Translations under genes and position numbers: made by a program
The notes under the pieces: model-generated
Database searches by the model: none
What the model saw: the letters and a program-made list of their open reading frames with translations, nothing else
What the model was told of the DNA's origin: nothing
In this document: positions 8,230-16,929 of the stretch, piece by piece
Layout of the letters: every line of letters starts with the position of its first letter
Numbering within the stretch: position 1 is the first letter of the stretch
Assembly: GCA_947457025.1 (NCBI GenBank)
Contig: CANGUI010000007.1
Coordinates: 1-21,011 of the forward strand
Source: Flammeovirgaceae bacterium
GTDB lineage: Bacteria; Bacteroidota; Bacteroidia; Cytophagales; Cyclobacteriaceae
Direction: 5' to 3'
DNA: 21,011 nucleotides

Positions 8230-8260
8230 ATCACCGGACGTGCCGCACGAACATCCTACC

Positions 8261-9619
8261 ATGACCGCACTTGAAAATATCCATCGTCTGCTGCAAGAGT
8301 ATCGGGCATTGCTTCCGATGGGAGACGACGCCAGGAAGGTTTTGGAAAACAAATTCAGGATGGAGTTTAACTACAACTCAAATCACATCGAGGGTAACAC
8401 ACTGACGTATAGGGAAACGGAGCTTTTGTTGCTGTTTGAATCTACCATTGGTGAGCATACGATCCGCGAGTATGACGAAATGCAGGCACATGACGTTGCT
8501 TTCCGAATGGTAAAAACCTGGGCAAACGATCCAACGCGGGAGCTAACAGAACAAGACATTAAGGAATTAAATAAAGTCATCCTGGTAAAGCCATTTTGGA
8601 AGGAGGCGATTACGCCAGATGGGCAGCCTACACGGCGGCTGATTAAGGTGGGAGATTATAAAGAGCAACCCAACTCAGTTCGATTGGCGAACGGTGAGAT
8701 TTTCGAATACACATCACCGATCGACACGCCCATCGAAATGGAAAAAATGGTGAGTTGGTACCGTAAAGAGCAAGTATCGATGGACCCGCTGATAATCGCT
8801 GCACTGCTACATTATCGGTTCGTTCGGATTCATCCGTTTGGCGATGGCAATGGCCGGATTTCGAGGTTATTGATGAATTATGTGCTCCTTCGGAAGGGTT
8901 ACCCGCCAGTGGTGATTAAATCGAAGGACAAAAGCAACTACCTGCTGGCGTTGAGGCAGGCCGATGTGGGCGATTTAGATCGCTTCGTTGAGTACATCGC
9001 CTTACAAATGGTTTGGAGCCTTGAGCTTGCGATCAAAGCAGCTAAAGGGGAAAACATAGACGAGCCTGATGATCTGGACAAACGGATTGAGCTTGCGGTA
9101 AGGGCCTTGAATAAGCCCAATGTTATTACACAAGCGAAGTCTTCCGAGACGTCGCTCTTAGCGGTGAATACTGTTTTCTTACCCTTGGTTGAGTTTGTTG
9201 AGCATAAGCTGGAGAAAATCTTGCCATTGTTCATCAGCTGGGAGCGGATTGTGCAATTCAATCTGGGGGGTAACCCGTATGAAGTAAACGGGCGGACGGC
9301 TGACATTTCGGGCCTTAGGAACTGGATAGATGAACAGATGTTAACCCGCATAAATGAGGGCCTTTTTAATATTACCTATCATTTCAGATTGAGCGGTTTC
9401 AAAAAATTGGTTAATCCACAACACGTGGACATGAAATTCGAAGTTCTTTTTAACGAGTTTGACTTTTTTATCTCTACAGATCAGCACAACCCGGGAGGTT
9501 ACGGCAGAAGGTTTGTATACGGACATGCTCCCGAAGAGGGCGAGATTGAAAGCCTTGGTAAGGTGCTAATCGAAAAAGTATTAGATGAAATCGACAAGGG
9601 GCAAAAAGGTGCTTCATGA
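8261..9619 (+). CDS. Fic-domain AMP-transferase, self-inhibited (class II)
   Basis: A 452-residue protein with the complete Fic motif HPFGDGNGRISR beginning at His191, the residues that bind ATP phosphates and activate the target hydroxyl. Such enzymes usually transfer AMP (sometimes other phosphate-containing groups) to Ser, Thr or Tyr of a protein. The inhibitory helix motif S-x-x-x-E-G-N is within the same chain at Ser40-Glu44-Asn46, which defines a class II Fic protein: Glu44 blocks productive ATP binding until relieved. Residues up to about 270 are the Fic fold. The last roughly 170 residues have no helix-turn-helix or other motif I recognise. A GTG at 8240 would add seven residues; ATG 8261 is preferred. 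The stop overlaps the next start by ATGA. The gene looks richer in AT than its neighbours, hinting at transfer. Target protein unknown. Confidence 0.9.
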   Translation: MTALENIHRLLQEYRALLPMGDDARKVLENKFRMEFNYNSNHIEGNTLTYRETELLLLFESTIGEHTIREYDEMQAHDVAFRMVKTWANDPTRELTEQDIKELNKVILVKPFWKEAITPDGQPTRRLIKVGDYKEQPNSVRLANGEIFEYTSPIDTPIEMEKMVSWYRKEQVSMDPLIIAALLHYRFVRIHPFGDGNGRISRLLMNYVLLRKGYPPVVIKSKDKSNYLLALRQADVGDLDRFVEYIALQMVWSLELAIKAAKGENIDEPDDLDKRIELAVRALNKPNVITQAKSSETSLLAVNTVFLPLVEFVEHKLEKILPLFISWERIVQFNLGGNPYEVNGRTADISGLRNWIDEQMLTRINEGLFNITYHFRLSGFKKLVNPQHVDMKFEVLFNEFDFFISTDQHNPGGYGRRFVYGHAPEEGEIESLGKVLIEKVLDEIDKGQKGAS

Positions 9620-10131
9620 GTCGCTCGCTCCGCTTCCAAACCGCCATTCAAAAATTCGAAAAGATGGGCGAGAAAACGGGGTGGTCTTACATTGTTTTTA
9701 CCTCCGCGCAAGCGAAAAAATTAACGGAAAACCGCGTGTCGTTTCGCATCAAGGGCACGTTGGATGCCGTACCGATCCGGCAAGTAGCCGTATTGCCCAT
9801 GGGCGATGGCCGTTTTATTTTACCGCTCAATGCCACGCTCCGAAAAAAGCTCGGTAAACAAGCGGGCGATAAAATCACGGTGTCGATCGAGGCAGACAAA
9901 AAGCCGTTGCAACTCGTGCCCGAATTTGTTGCGTGTTTGAAAGATGAGCCCGCCGCCTGGAAATTTTTTCAAACCCTGCCGCCCGGCCACCGGCGTTATT
10001 TCAGCAAATGGATCGCCACCGCCAAAACCGCGCCCGCCCGCACAAAGCGGATCGTGCAGGCCGTGATGGCGCTGGCCCAAGAACAAGGCTTTAGCGAAAT
10101 GATGCGCACAGCCAAAAAACAAACCTTTTGA
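9616..10131 (+). CDS. DUF1905 / YdeI-OmpD-associated family protein
   Basis: A 171-residue protein in two parts. The first (about 5-95) is a beta-rich DUF1905 domain with the typical GWSYIVFTSAQA, SFRIKGTLDAVPIRQVAV and GRFILPLNATLRKKLGK segments. The second (about 105-165), with PAAWKFFQTLPPGHRRYFSKWI and T-x-x-R-I-V-Q-A, is the helical YdeI/OmpD-associated (bacteriocin-protection) type. In enterobacteria, YdeI is linked to resistance to peptides; the biochemical function of the family is not known. Translation starts on the ATGA that ends the Fic gene, so the two proteins are probably made together. No signal peptide is visible, so it should be cytoplasmic. It lies 24 bp before purM. Confidence 0.85.
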   Translation: MSRSLRFQTAIQKFEKMGEKTGWSYIVFTSAQAKKLTENRVSFRIKGTLDAVPIRQVAVLPMGDGRFILPLNATLRKKLGKQAGDKITVSIEADKKPLQLVPEFVACLKDEPAAWKFFQTLPPGHRRYFSKWIATAKTAPARTKRIVQAVMALAQEQGFSEMMRTAKKQTF

Positions 10132-10136
10132 TCGCG

Positions 10137-10144
10137 TATCTTTG
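10137..10144 (+). promoter_or_regulatory. -7-like element TATCTTTG before purM
   Basis: An exact TAnnTTTG match in the 24-bp gap between the YdeI-like gene and purM, 11 bases before ATG 10156. No -33 partner is seen at 17-21 bases. It may give purM its own transcript inside the Fic-YdeI-purM-reductase run. Confidence 0.3.
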
Positions 10145-10155
10145 GCCCTTTCTGC

Positions 10156-11325
10156 ATGAGTTCCGAACGGTATCAGCAACGGGGTGTTTCCGCCAGCAAG
10201 GAAGATGTACACCAGGCCATCCAAAAAATTGATAAGGGCTTGTATCCGCGCGCATTCTGCAAAATCGTTCCCGACCTGCTCGCGGGCGATCCGGAATACT
10301 GCACCGTGATGCATGCCGACGGTGCCGGCACCAAGTCATCGTTAGCCTATTTGTATTGGCGGGAAACTGGCGACTTGTCGGTGTGGAAAGGAATTGCCCA
10401 GGACGCGATCGTAATGAACATCGATGACTTGTTGTGCGTGGGAGCTACGGGCCCGATCGTTTTGTCTTCGACCATTGGCCGCAACAAACACCGCATCCCC
10501 GGCGAAGTGCTGGCGGCCATCATCAACGGCACGGAAGAGGTGCTGGCGATGCTGCGCCACCACGGCCTTGAAATCCACAGTACGGGCGGCGAAACAGCCG
10601 ATGTGGGCGACCTAGTGCGCACCATCCTTGTCGACAGCACGGTAACAGCGCGCATGAAACGCACAGATGTGATCGACAACCGCACCATTCAGGCGGGTGA
10701 TGTGATCATTGGGCTGGCTTCTGCCGGACAGGCCGCCTACGAGAATGAATATAACGGTGGCATGGGCAGCAATGGCCTTACCTCCGCACGCCATGATGTG
10801 TTCGCCCACACCTACGCAGCTCAGTATCCGGAAAGTTTTGATCCGGGTGTGCCGGACAATCTGGTGTACGCCGGCACGTACCGCGTTACCGATCTGCTGC
10901 CGGAGGTACCCGTGAACGTCGGCAAGCTGGTGCTGTCTCCTACCCGCACCTATGTGCCCGTGGTGTTGCCGATCCTGCGGGAATTCCGCCATCAAATTCA
11001 TGGGCTGGTGCACTGCAGCGGCGGTGCACAGACTAAAGTATTACACTTCATCGAGCAGGTTCATGTGATCAAAGACAACCTGTTTAAGGTTCCGCCGCTC
11101 TTCCAATTGATTCGCGAGGTGAGCGGAACGGCCTGGCACGAAATGTACAAGGTCTTTAACATGGGGCATCGGATGGAGATTTACACGCCTCCCGATCATG
11201 CGGATGAAATGATTCAGATTTCGAAGTCGTTTGGTGTAGATGCGCAGGTTGTCGGACGTGTAGAAAAGAGTGATCGTAAGAAAGTCACGATCAAAACCCC
11301 GGAAGGGGAATTTGTCTATGAATAA
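10156..11325 (+). CDS. purM: phosphoribosylformylglycinamidine cyclo-ligase (AIR synthetase)
   Basis: A 389-residue enzyme of de novo purine synthesis that closes formylglycinamidine ribonucleotide to aminoimidazole ribonucleotide using ATP. The PurM ATP-site loop HADGAGTKSSLAYLY is at 53-67, the MNIDDLLCVGATGP segment at 87-100 and GGETADVGDLVRTI farther on; the C-terminal half contains GLVHCSGGAQTKVLHF and the FNMGHRMEIY motif. The chain is about 45 residues longer than E. coli PurM (345 residues), as is usual in Bacteroidota. The protein is cytosolic. ATG 10156 is the only reasonable start. Its last eight bases overlap the start of the ferric-reductase-like gene, which has no evident link to purine metabolism. 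Confidence 0.95.
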   Translation: MSSERYQQRGVSASKEDVHQAIQKIDKGLYPRAFCKIVPDLLAGDPEYCTVMHADGAGTKSSLAYLYWRETGDLSVWKGIAQDAIVMNIDDLLCVGATGPIVLSSTIGRNKHRIPGEVLAAIINGTEEVLAMLRHHGLEIHSTGGETADVGDLVRTILVDSTVTARMKRTDVIDNRTIQAGDVIIGLASAGQAAYENEYNGGMGSNGLTSARHDVFAHTYAAQYPESFDPGVPDNLVYAGTYRVTDLLPEVPVNVGKLVLSPTRTYVPVVLPILREFRHQIHGLVHCSGGAQTKVLHFIEQVHVIKDNLFKVPPLFQLIREVSGTAWHEMYKVFNMGHRMEIYTPPDHADEMIQISKSFGVDAQVVGRVEKSDRKKVTIKTPEGEFVYE

Positions 11326-11977
11326 ACAACACCTGCTCTCGATCAACCTGACCAGGTGGCTCTACGCCCTTTCCATGCCGGGGATATTCATCATCTTGGT
11401 ATGCGGACTTTTTCAGGTGGGCGAGCCGGCCGGGTTCTCCGCCATTATAGGCATGGTGCTGCTGACCGCTACGTTGCTCCCGGCGGCATGCGCACGCCTT
11501 GGGTGGTGGACGGGAAACGACATCCTGCGGTATTTACTGCGCCACCAAAAACACCTGGGCATCACCAGCGGATTATGGTTCGTGGCCCACGGCATGGCAA
11601 GCGGACTATTCTTTTTCGACCGCACTCAGCCCTGGTGGCCCCAGTTTACGGTGGAAGCGCTGCATCCCGTCTGGCTGCTGATGCCCGTTATGGTGCTGAT
11701 GCTGATCACCTCCATCAACGCCGTGCAGCGCCGGCTCGGCAGCAGCTGGAAGGACATCCATGCCCTTGTGTGGTTGCTGCTTATCCCGATGATGTTGCAT
11801 GGCAACCTGGCGATAGCCTTTTTTGAAAAAGAAGATTTCGCCCCGGCGACTTTCTTTGTGGTGACGCGGGTGGGCGTTGCGCTTTACGAGGCCGTCCGGT
11901 TGCGGAGTTTTCGGCGTATCCGCTGGGTGGTGCTGAGCATTGTGCTCATTTCCATCTACTATGCGATGATGGGGTGA
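11318..11977 (+). CDS. ferric-reductase-like transmembrane protein
   Basis: A 219-residue integral membrane protein with about six spans. It resembles the ferric-reductase/MsrQ (YedZ) transmembrane fold, which holds haem between helices. Candidate haem-ligand histidines occur in HLGITSGLWFVAHG, in WKDIHALVW and in PMMLHGN, and the segment LITSINAVQRRLGSSWKDIH parallels the TS-x-N...RLG-x-x-W-x-x-LH pattern of that family. No FAD- or NAD-binding domain is attached, so, as in MsrQ, electrons would come from a partner, and no MsrP-like gene is in view. A GTG at 11270 is open in frame, but ATG 11318 removes a charged, purM-overlapping prefix. It overlaps purM by 8 bp. The 3' end converges with the DUF2721 gene. 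Confidence 0.75.
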   Translation: MNKQHLLSINLTRWLYALSMPGIFIILVCGLFQVGEPAGFSAIIGMVLLTATLLPAACARLGWWTGNDILRYLLRHQKHLGITSGLWFVAHGMASGLFFFDRTQPWWPQFTVEALHPVWLLMPVMVLMLITSINAVQRRLGSSWKDIHALVWLLLIPMMLHGNLAIAFFEKEDFAPATFFVVTRVGVALYEAVRLRSFRRIRWVVLSIVLISIYYAMMG

Positions 11978-12031
11978 CTCGTCAGAATGACTGTGGAAAA
12001 GCGATGTGTGTTCCGTGGCTGGTGAACCGGC

Positions 12032-12478
12032 TTACGATTTCTTGACAACATCTTTTACCAGGTCCTTCAGCGGATCCCAGAGTTTCACATCATCCACAAT
12101 GTCTTGCAGTTGTATCGACAAAGCCCGGGTGGAGATCTGGATCTCCCGCAGCGAGATGCCCAGCGAGAACATCATGAGCAACAGAGATGCCCCAAAAATA
12201 TATTTCGCGATGACTTGTTCGTGGTTGAACAGGAAGAACATGCACAATACACTCAGAAAGAGCGATAAGATGGACAAAAACTGCATGTCGCGAATGAGGC
12301 GCAGCCGAACCTTCAAATTACGGATTTCCTGAGCCAATCGTGTCTGGGGCTGGTTGCGGTACTCATCTGCAAGCTTGCGGATCAGAGAGGCTACGGCCAG
12401 AAACCGATTGGTATAGGCGAGCAAGATCAATGACACCGTCGGAAAAAGCAGCGCAGGCGTCGTGAAGGTCATTTCCAT
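12032..12478 (-). CDS. DUF2721 family membrane protein
   Basis: A 148-residue protein that starts TTPALLFPTVSLILLAYTNRFLAVASLIRKL, the hallmark of DUF2721, followed by a charged helix and the segment LRLIRDMQFLSILSLFLSVL. Three hydrophobic stretches (about 8-30, 66-86 and 90-112) suggest three membrane spans. The C-terminus, with SLGISLREIQISTRALSIQLQDI, is the usual family ending. The function is unknown in all organisms I am aware of. It is transcribed alone, convergent with the ferric-reductase-like gene (54 bp gap). ATG 12478 is the first start; an in-frame ATG two codons later is possible. Confidence 0.85.
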   Translation of the reverse strand: MEMTFTTPALLFPTVSLILLAYTNRFLAVASLIRKLADEYRNQPQTRLAQEIRNLKVRLRLIRDMQFLSILSLFLSVLCMFFLFNHEQVIAKYIFGASLLLMMFSLGISLREIQISTRALSIQLQDIVDDVKLWDPLKDLVKDVVKKS

Positions 12479-12576
12479 GGGGCAAATATCCTGCTTTTTG
12501 CATTACCTGGCCGACAAAACAGAACCTGAATGTCAAATTGCCTAGTGATGGGTTCCCCGATTTACAGGCCGACACG

Positions 12577-12607
12577 TTGACTCTTGCGTTGGTCGTTTGT
12601 TATTTTG
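12577..12607 (+). promoter_or_regulatory. candidate promoter of the sugar dehydrogenase gene
   Basis: TTG (12577-12579) is followed after 20 bases by TTATTTTG (12600-12607), seven of eight positions of which could be read as a -7 element with one mismatch. The ATG at 12611 lies just three bases further, so the transcript would be leaderless or start within the gene. Moderately weak. Confidence 0.3.
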
Positions 12608-12610
12608 CGT

Positions 12611-13771
12611 ATGGACATTAGAATTGTTTTACTGGCCGCTGTCATGGTGATCGGTTGTCGGGAGCAAGTTTCGGACAGTGATGTTTCTCCCGATCAGGGG
12701 ACTCTAGCCTCGGTACGAGGGGGCATATTCTCTTCGGAAAAGCAACGATTTGGATTAGATACCCTCGCTACCGGGTTGACTAATCCATGGGGTCTCGCTT
12801 TTCTGCCGGATGGGCGCGTGCTGGTAACTGAACGAGGGGGTGAGATTCGGGTGATTCAAAACAACCGGCTCACAGCGGATCGCATCCAAAATGTACCTAC
12901 CGTTTATCGCAACGGCCAGGGTGGACTGCTGGACATCCAACTGCACCCGGACTATGGCAACAACGGGTGGATCTACTTTTCATATAGCAAGGCGGGTAAC
13001 GGGGGTGGCGGTACAGCGTTGGGTCGTGCCAAACTTCAAGGTACTGCATTTATCCAAGTGCAGGAGCTTTTCGTGGGGCAGCCATTCAGTACCAGTGGTC
13101 AGCATTTCGGCAGTCGCATCGCCTTTGACGATGCCGGATATGTGTACATCAGCACGGGCGACCGCGGCAATCCGGCTAACGCACAGAACCTGAACAACCA
13201 CTGGGGAAAAGTAATCCGCCTGCACGATGACGGGCGCGTACCGTCCGACAATCCGTTTGTGGGCACGGCCAACGCGAGGCCGGAAATCTGGAGCTACGGC
13301 CACCGCAATGTGCAGGGTATGGTGTTCGATGCTGGCGCCAACATTCTCTGGGCACACGAGCACGGACCGCAGGGGGGAGATGAAATCAACCGCGTGGAGC
13401 GCGGCAAGAATTACGGTTGGCCTACGATTACCTTCGGCATCAACTACGATGGCACTCCGATTACCGGCGAAACCCAGCGGGCCGGCATGGAGCAACCGGT
13501 GCGCCAGTGGACGCCATCCATCGCACCTTGCGGCGTAACCATGGTTACCAGTGCCCGCTATCCGAACTGGCGCGGCAACCTGCTGGTGGGTGCCCTGGCG
13601 TTGCGCCATGTGGCACGCGTTGAGGTGGATGGCAACGGCACGTATCTGCGCGAAGAGCGGCTGCTGAATAACTACGCCCGTTTTAGATATGTCGCGCAAA
13701 GCCCGGATGGGTATATTCATGTTGCCACTGAGAGCCCGGGCCTGGTGGTGCGGCTTGTACCAGCGGATTAA
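12611..13771 (+). CDS. PQQ-dependent aldose (sugar) dehydrogenase-like lipoprotein
   Basis: A 386-residue six-bladed propeller of the soluble glucose dehydrogenase / aldose sugar dehydrogenase family. The start NPWGLAFLPDGRVLVTERGG, the blade with GQGGLLDIQLHPDY, SGQHFGSRIAFDD with its histidine, STGDRGNPANAQN, GHRNVQGMVF with the Arg equivalent to that of sGDH, and HEHGPQGGDEIN (about 249-260) are all standard. These enzymes oxidise sugars at C1 with pyrroloquinoline quinone (PQQ) and calcium. A lipobox VIGC puts Cys16 as the lipidated residue, so the protein should be anchored to a membrane, facing the periplasm. No PQQ synthesis genes occur in the window. A TTG-started version from 12584 is open but would add a non-signal prefix. 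Some family members may use other substrates. Confidence 0.85.
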   Translation: MDIRIVLLAAVMVIGCREQVSDSDVSPDQGTLASVRGGIFSSEKQRFGLDTLATGLTNPWGLAFLPDGRVLVTERGGEIRVIQNNRLTADRIQNVPTVYRNGQGGLLDIQLHPDYGNNGWIYFSYSKAGNGGGGTALGRAKLQGTAFIQVQELFVGQPFSTSGQHFGSRIAFDDAGYVYISTGDRGNPANAQNLNNHWGKVIRLHDDGRVPSDNPFVGTANARPEIWSYGHRNVQGMVFDAGANILWAHEHGPQGGDEINRVERGKNYGWPTITFGINYDGTPITGETQRAGMEQPVRQWTPSIAPCGVTMVTSARYPNWRGNLLVGALALRHVARVEVDGNGTYLREERLLNNYARFRYVAQSPDGYIHVATESPGLVVRLVPAD

Positions 13772-13948
13772 TACAATTGTCGGAAATACCTGCCTGAATT
13801 CTTCTTTCAATCTGGCTGTTGAGAAATTTTACGGCTAATCCCTTCGGGCCCCGATCGGCTAACATCAACTGCACGTGTTTACCCATTTATCAAAAAGAAT
13901 TCAGGTGGCATGCGTAAATCTCCTATTTTCGAAACGCTAAAAAAACCT

Positions 13949-16777
13949 ATGCGATTCTATCTTCTCCTCTTTTGCCTTATCGCCGCTTGCATCGGCTACA
14001 GCCAAAAAAAGACAACACCGTCTGCGCCCATTGCTAAAAAGCCGCTGGATCACACTGTTTACGATGGCTGGAAAGAAATACCCTACCGGGCGCTGACTCC
14101 GGATGGCAACTACGCCGCCCTGCTCATCAACCCCCAGGAAGGTGACGGCAAGGGAGTTTTTCTGCACCTCAAAACCGGGGCCGAAGATTCGGTGCAACGT
14201 GCGGCTGAGGTTGCACTAACCTACTCCAGCGAGCACGCCCTGTTTAAGATCAAGCCGCCCACCCGGCTGGTGAAAGACCTGCGCAGGCAGAAAAAAAAGA
14301 AAGAAGATCTGCCAAAAGATTCGCTTGGCATCTACACTTTCAAAACCCGCCGGACCGTACGCATCCCCGACGTGAAGACCTTTAAGATCCCTGAAAAGGC
14401 GGGCGCTTGGGTGGCCTACCAGCTCGAAGCAAAAGTGGAGGCAAAGCCAAAGGCCGATCCGAATGCAAAGCCGGACGAAAAGAAAACTCCAGCTAAAAAG
14501 AAAAAAACAAATACAGATGACAACGGCTATACGCTCGTGCTGCGCGAATTGGCAAATGGCCAGCAAACAACGTTCGGCTATGTGAAAGATTACACCTTTG
14601 CCAAATTCGGTCAGGGCCTTCTCTTCAGCACCACCGGCAACGATAGCACACTAAAAGCAGGCGTGTATTGGTATGATTTGGCCGCACGCCAGCTCCAGAA
14701 TCTGCACGAGGGGAAACCAAAGTTCAAATACAAGGGACTGGCTGTTAGTGAAGATGGGAAGCAGGTAAGTTTCCTGGCCGACACCGACACTACAAAGGCG
14801 CTCATTCGCAACTTCCGGTTGTTCTATTGGATGCAGGGTACACAGCCAGCCACGGAATTTGATATAAAAAGTACGTTCAGCATTGCCCCGAACTGGCTGA
14901 TCAGTGAACACTATACGCCCTTGTTTTCCAAAGATGGCTCAAAACTATTCTTTGGTGCGGCGCCGCAGCCGGTAGTGGCCGACACCACGTTGCTGCCCGA
15001 AGAAATGGTGCAGGTGGAAATCTGGACGAGCGATGATGAGCAAATCTATCCGCAGCAAAACCGCCAGTTGGAAAATGAAAAGAAAAGGTCGTACGTGCAC
15101 GTGATTGACTTACGCCCCGAGGGGCGCCGTATCCGCAGCCTCGGCAGCCCCGAAATACCAGACGTCGTGATCGGAGACGAGGGCAACGCCTCCGTGGTGC
15201 TCGCCAAAACTGATCGCCCCTACCGCAGAAGCTACAACTGGGACCCGATGACGCGACAGGATGTGTATGTTTTTGACCTGAAGAACAACGTGCGCAAATC
15301 CATCGCAACGGCACTCGCCGGCAATGCCTTGTTGTCACCCAAAGCCAATTTCGTTTTCTGGTACAGCCCACCTGATACCACCTGGTTTAGCTACGCCTTA
15401 GCGTCCGACAAAACCGTGAAACACACTATCCCCTACCGCCTCGCGGATGAGGAAGACGATCACCCCGATTTTCCGAATGCCTACGGCGCGGCGGGTTGGA
15501 CTGAAAACGACAACTGGCTGGTTGTGTATGATCGCTACGACCTGTGGGCACTGGACCCCACGGGCCAAAACGTACCCCGCAATCTTACACAAGTGGGGCG
15601 GCAGGAAAAAATTCAATTCCGGTACCTGCGGCTTGACCCCGAGCAGCGCTACATCGACACCCGGCAGGAACTGCTGCTTTCGGCCTTTCATGAAGATACG
15701 AAACAAGCCGGCTACTACCGTTTCAATTGGACTACCGGTACGCTGACGCGCCTGCTCATGAGCGACCACCGCTATGCATACATCACAAAAGCCAAACTTG
15801 GAAACCAGTACCTGTTCACCCGCGAATCTTTTCGTGAGTTTCCCGACGTCTGGACAACAGATGGAACTTTTATAAGTGCCAGACGGCTCACCCAGGCCAA
15901 TCCCCAAATGAAGAATTACCTGTGGGGGTCCGTGGAAATGGTGAGCTGGACTTCCCTCGACAACCTCCCCCTGAGGGGACTGCTCTACAAGCCTGAAAAC
16001 TTCGATCCGAAAAAGAAATATCCGCTCATGGTGTATTTCTATGAGAAATACGCAGATGACATCCATGTACATTACGCCCCACGGCCGATTCGGTCGTACA
16101 TCAATTTTTCGCTCTATGCCAGCGATGGCTATCTGATTTTCGTGCCCGACATCGTCTACAAAATCGGATATCCGGGCGAGAGCGCGCACAACTGCATTTT
16201 GCCCGGGGTTACGCAATTGATCTCGCAAGGCTTTGTAGATGAAAAGCGCATCGGCATCTCAGGACACAGCTGGGGCGGCTACCAGACTGCCTACCTCATT
16301 ACCCGCACCAATTTGTTCCGGGCGGCGGAGGCTGGTGCGCCGGTGAGCAACATGACCAGCGCATATGGCGGCATCCGGTGGGAGAGCGGCCTGAGCCGAA
16401 TGTTTCAGTATGAGAAAGACCAGAGTCGCCTGGGCGGCTCGCTGTGGCAAACCCCATTGCGCTACATCGAAAACTCTCCCCTCTTTTTTGCCGACAAAAT
16501 TGAAACGCCGGTCCTCATGATGCACAACGATGCTGACGGCGCCGTGCCTTGGTACCAGGGTATTGAGATGTACATGGCCCTGCGCCGGCTCAATAAACCC
16601 GTTTGGATGCTGAATTACAACGGACAGGGACATGGGCTTACCCAACGGCAAGACATGCGCGACTTCTCCATCCGCATGAAGCACTATTTCGATCACTTCC
16701 TGAAAGACACCCCAATGCCCCCATGGATGAAGAAGGGCGTGCCGGCTACCGAAAAGGCGATAACCACCGGTTATTGA
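13949..16777 (+). CDS. exported S9 (prolyl oligopeptidase family) serine peptidase
   Basis: A 942-residue exported peptidase. The N-terminus MRFYLLLFCLIAACIGYSQ is a signal; LIAAC fits a lipobox at Cys14, but cleavage before Gln19 is also possible. A long propeller-like region (about 40-680) precedes the C-terminal catalytic domain. The triad is in S9 order: Ser774 in GHSWGGY, an Asp in HNDADGAVP (861 or 863) and His895 in GQGHGLTQ. S9 enzymes cleave short peptides or release N-terminal dipeptides. Oddities are a lysine-rich low-complexity insert (about 160-193, with KKKK and repeated KP) and a second short cluster near 110-120. A longer ORF from ATG 13910 is open; I prefer 13949 because it follows an A-rich stretch (AAAAAAACCTATG) and starts directly on the signal peptide. 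The longer start cannot be excluded. Confidence 0.88.
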   Translation: MRFYLLLFCLIAACIGYSQKKTTPSAPIAKKPLDHTVYDGWKEIPYRALTPDGNYAALLINPQEGDGKGVFLHLKTGAEDSVQRAAEVALTYSSEHALFKIKPPTRLVKDLRRQKKKKEDLPKDSLGIYTFKTRRTVRIPDVKTFKIPEKAGAWVAYQLEAKVEAKPKADPNAKPDEKKTPAKKKKTNTDDNGYTLVLRELANGQQTTFGYVKDYTFAKFGQGLLFSTTGNDSTLKAGVYWYDLAARQLQNLHEGKPKFKYKGLAVSEDGKQVSFLADTDTTKALIRNFRLFYWMQGTQPATEFDIKSTFSIAPNWLISEHYTPLFSKDGSKLFFGAAPQPVVADTTLLPEEMVQVEIWTSDDEQIYPQQNRQLENEKKRSYVHVIDLRPEGRRIRSLGSPEIPDVVIGDEGNASVVLAKTDRPYRRSYNWDPMTRQDVYVFDLKNNVRKSIATALAGNALLSPKANFVFWYSPPDTTWFSYALASDKTVKHTIPYRLADEEDDHPDFPNAYGAAGWTENDNWLVVYDRYDLWALDPTGQNVPRNLTQVGRQEKIQFRYLRLDPEQRYIDTRQELLLSAFHEDTKQAGYYRFNWTTGTLTRLLMSDHRYAYITKAKLGNQYLFTRESFREFPDVWTTDGTFISARRLTQANPQMKNYLWGSVEMVSWTSLDNLPLRGLLYKPENFDPKKKYPLMVYFYEKYADDIHVHYAPRPIRSYINFSLYASDGYLIFVPDIVYKIGYPGESAHNCILPGVTQLISQGFVDEKRIGISGHSWGGYQTAYLITRTNLFRAAEAGAPVSNMTSAYGGIRWESGLSRMFQYEKDQSRLGGSLWQTPLRYIENSPLFFADKIETPVLMMHNDADGAVPWYQGIEMYMALRRLNKPVWMLNYNGQGHGLTQRQDMRDFSIRMKHYFDHFLKDTPMPPWMKKGVPATEKAITTGY

Positions 16778-16929
16778 TTTTGCCCTGCCTTTGCCCCAGG
16801 ATGTCGCGCGGAAAACCGCCCCCCTTTTGGGATTAGACTGCCTGTCCCATGTAAGAAGCAGGGGTAAAATTGTTTTTTGCTGAATTTCTTACACCCACGT
16901 TATTCTTTCGTTAATACCACCGGGCGCCA

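Noticed and set aside
12980..13810. 276-codon minus-strand frame opposite the sugar dehydrogenase gene
   Set aside because: The forward frame contains all expected dehydrogenase motifs; the reverse frame shows no family features.
13772..13948. Search for a promoter or RNA in the gap before the S9 peptidase
   Set aside because: A TATTTTCG near 13924 resembles a -7 element but lacks a partner, and no stable hairpin with T-run is present.
15398..16228. 276-codon minus-strand frame opposite the S9 peptidase
   Set aside because: Antisense to the conserved peptidase region and without recognisable motifs.
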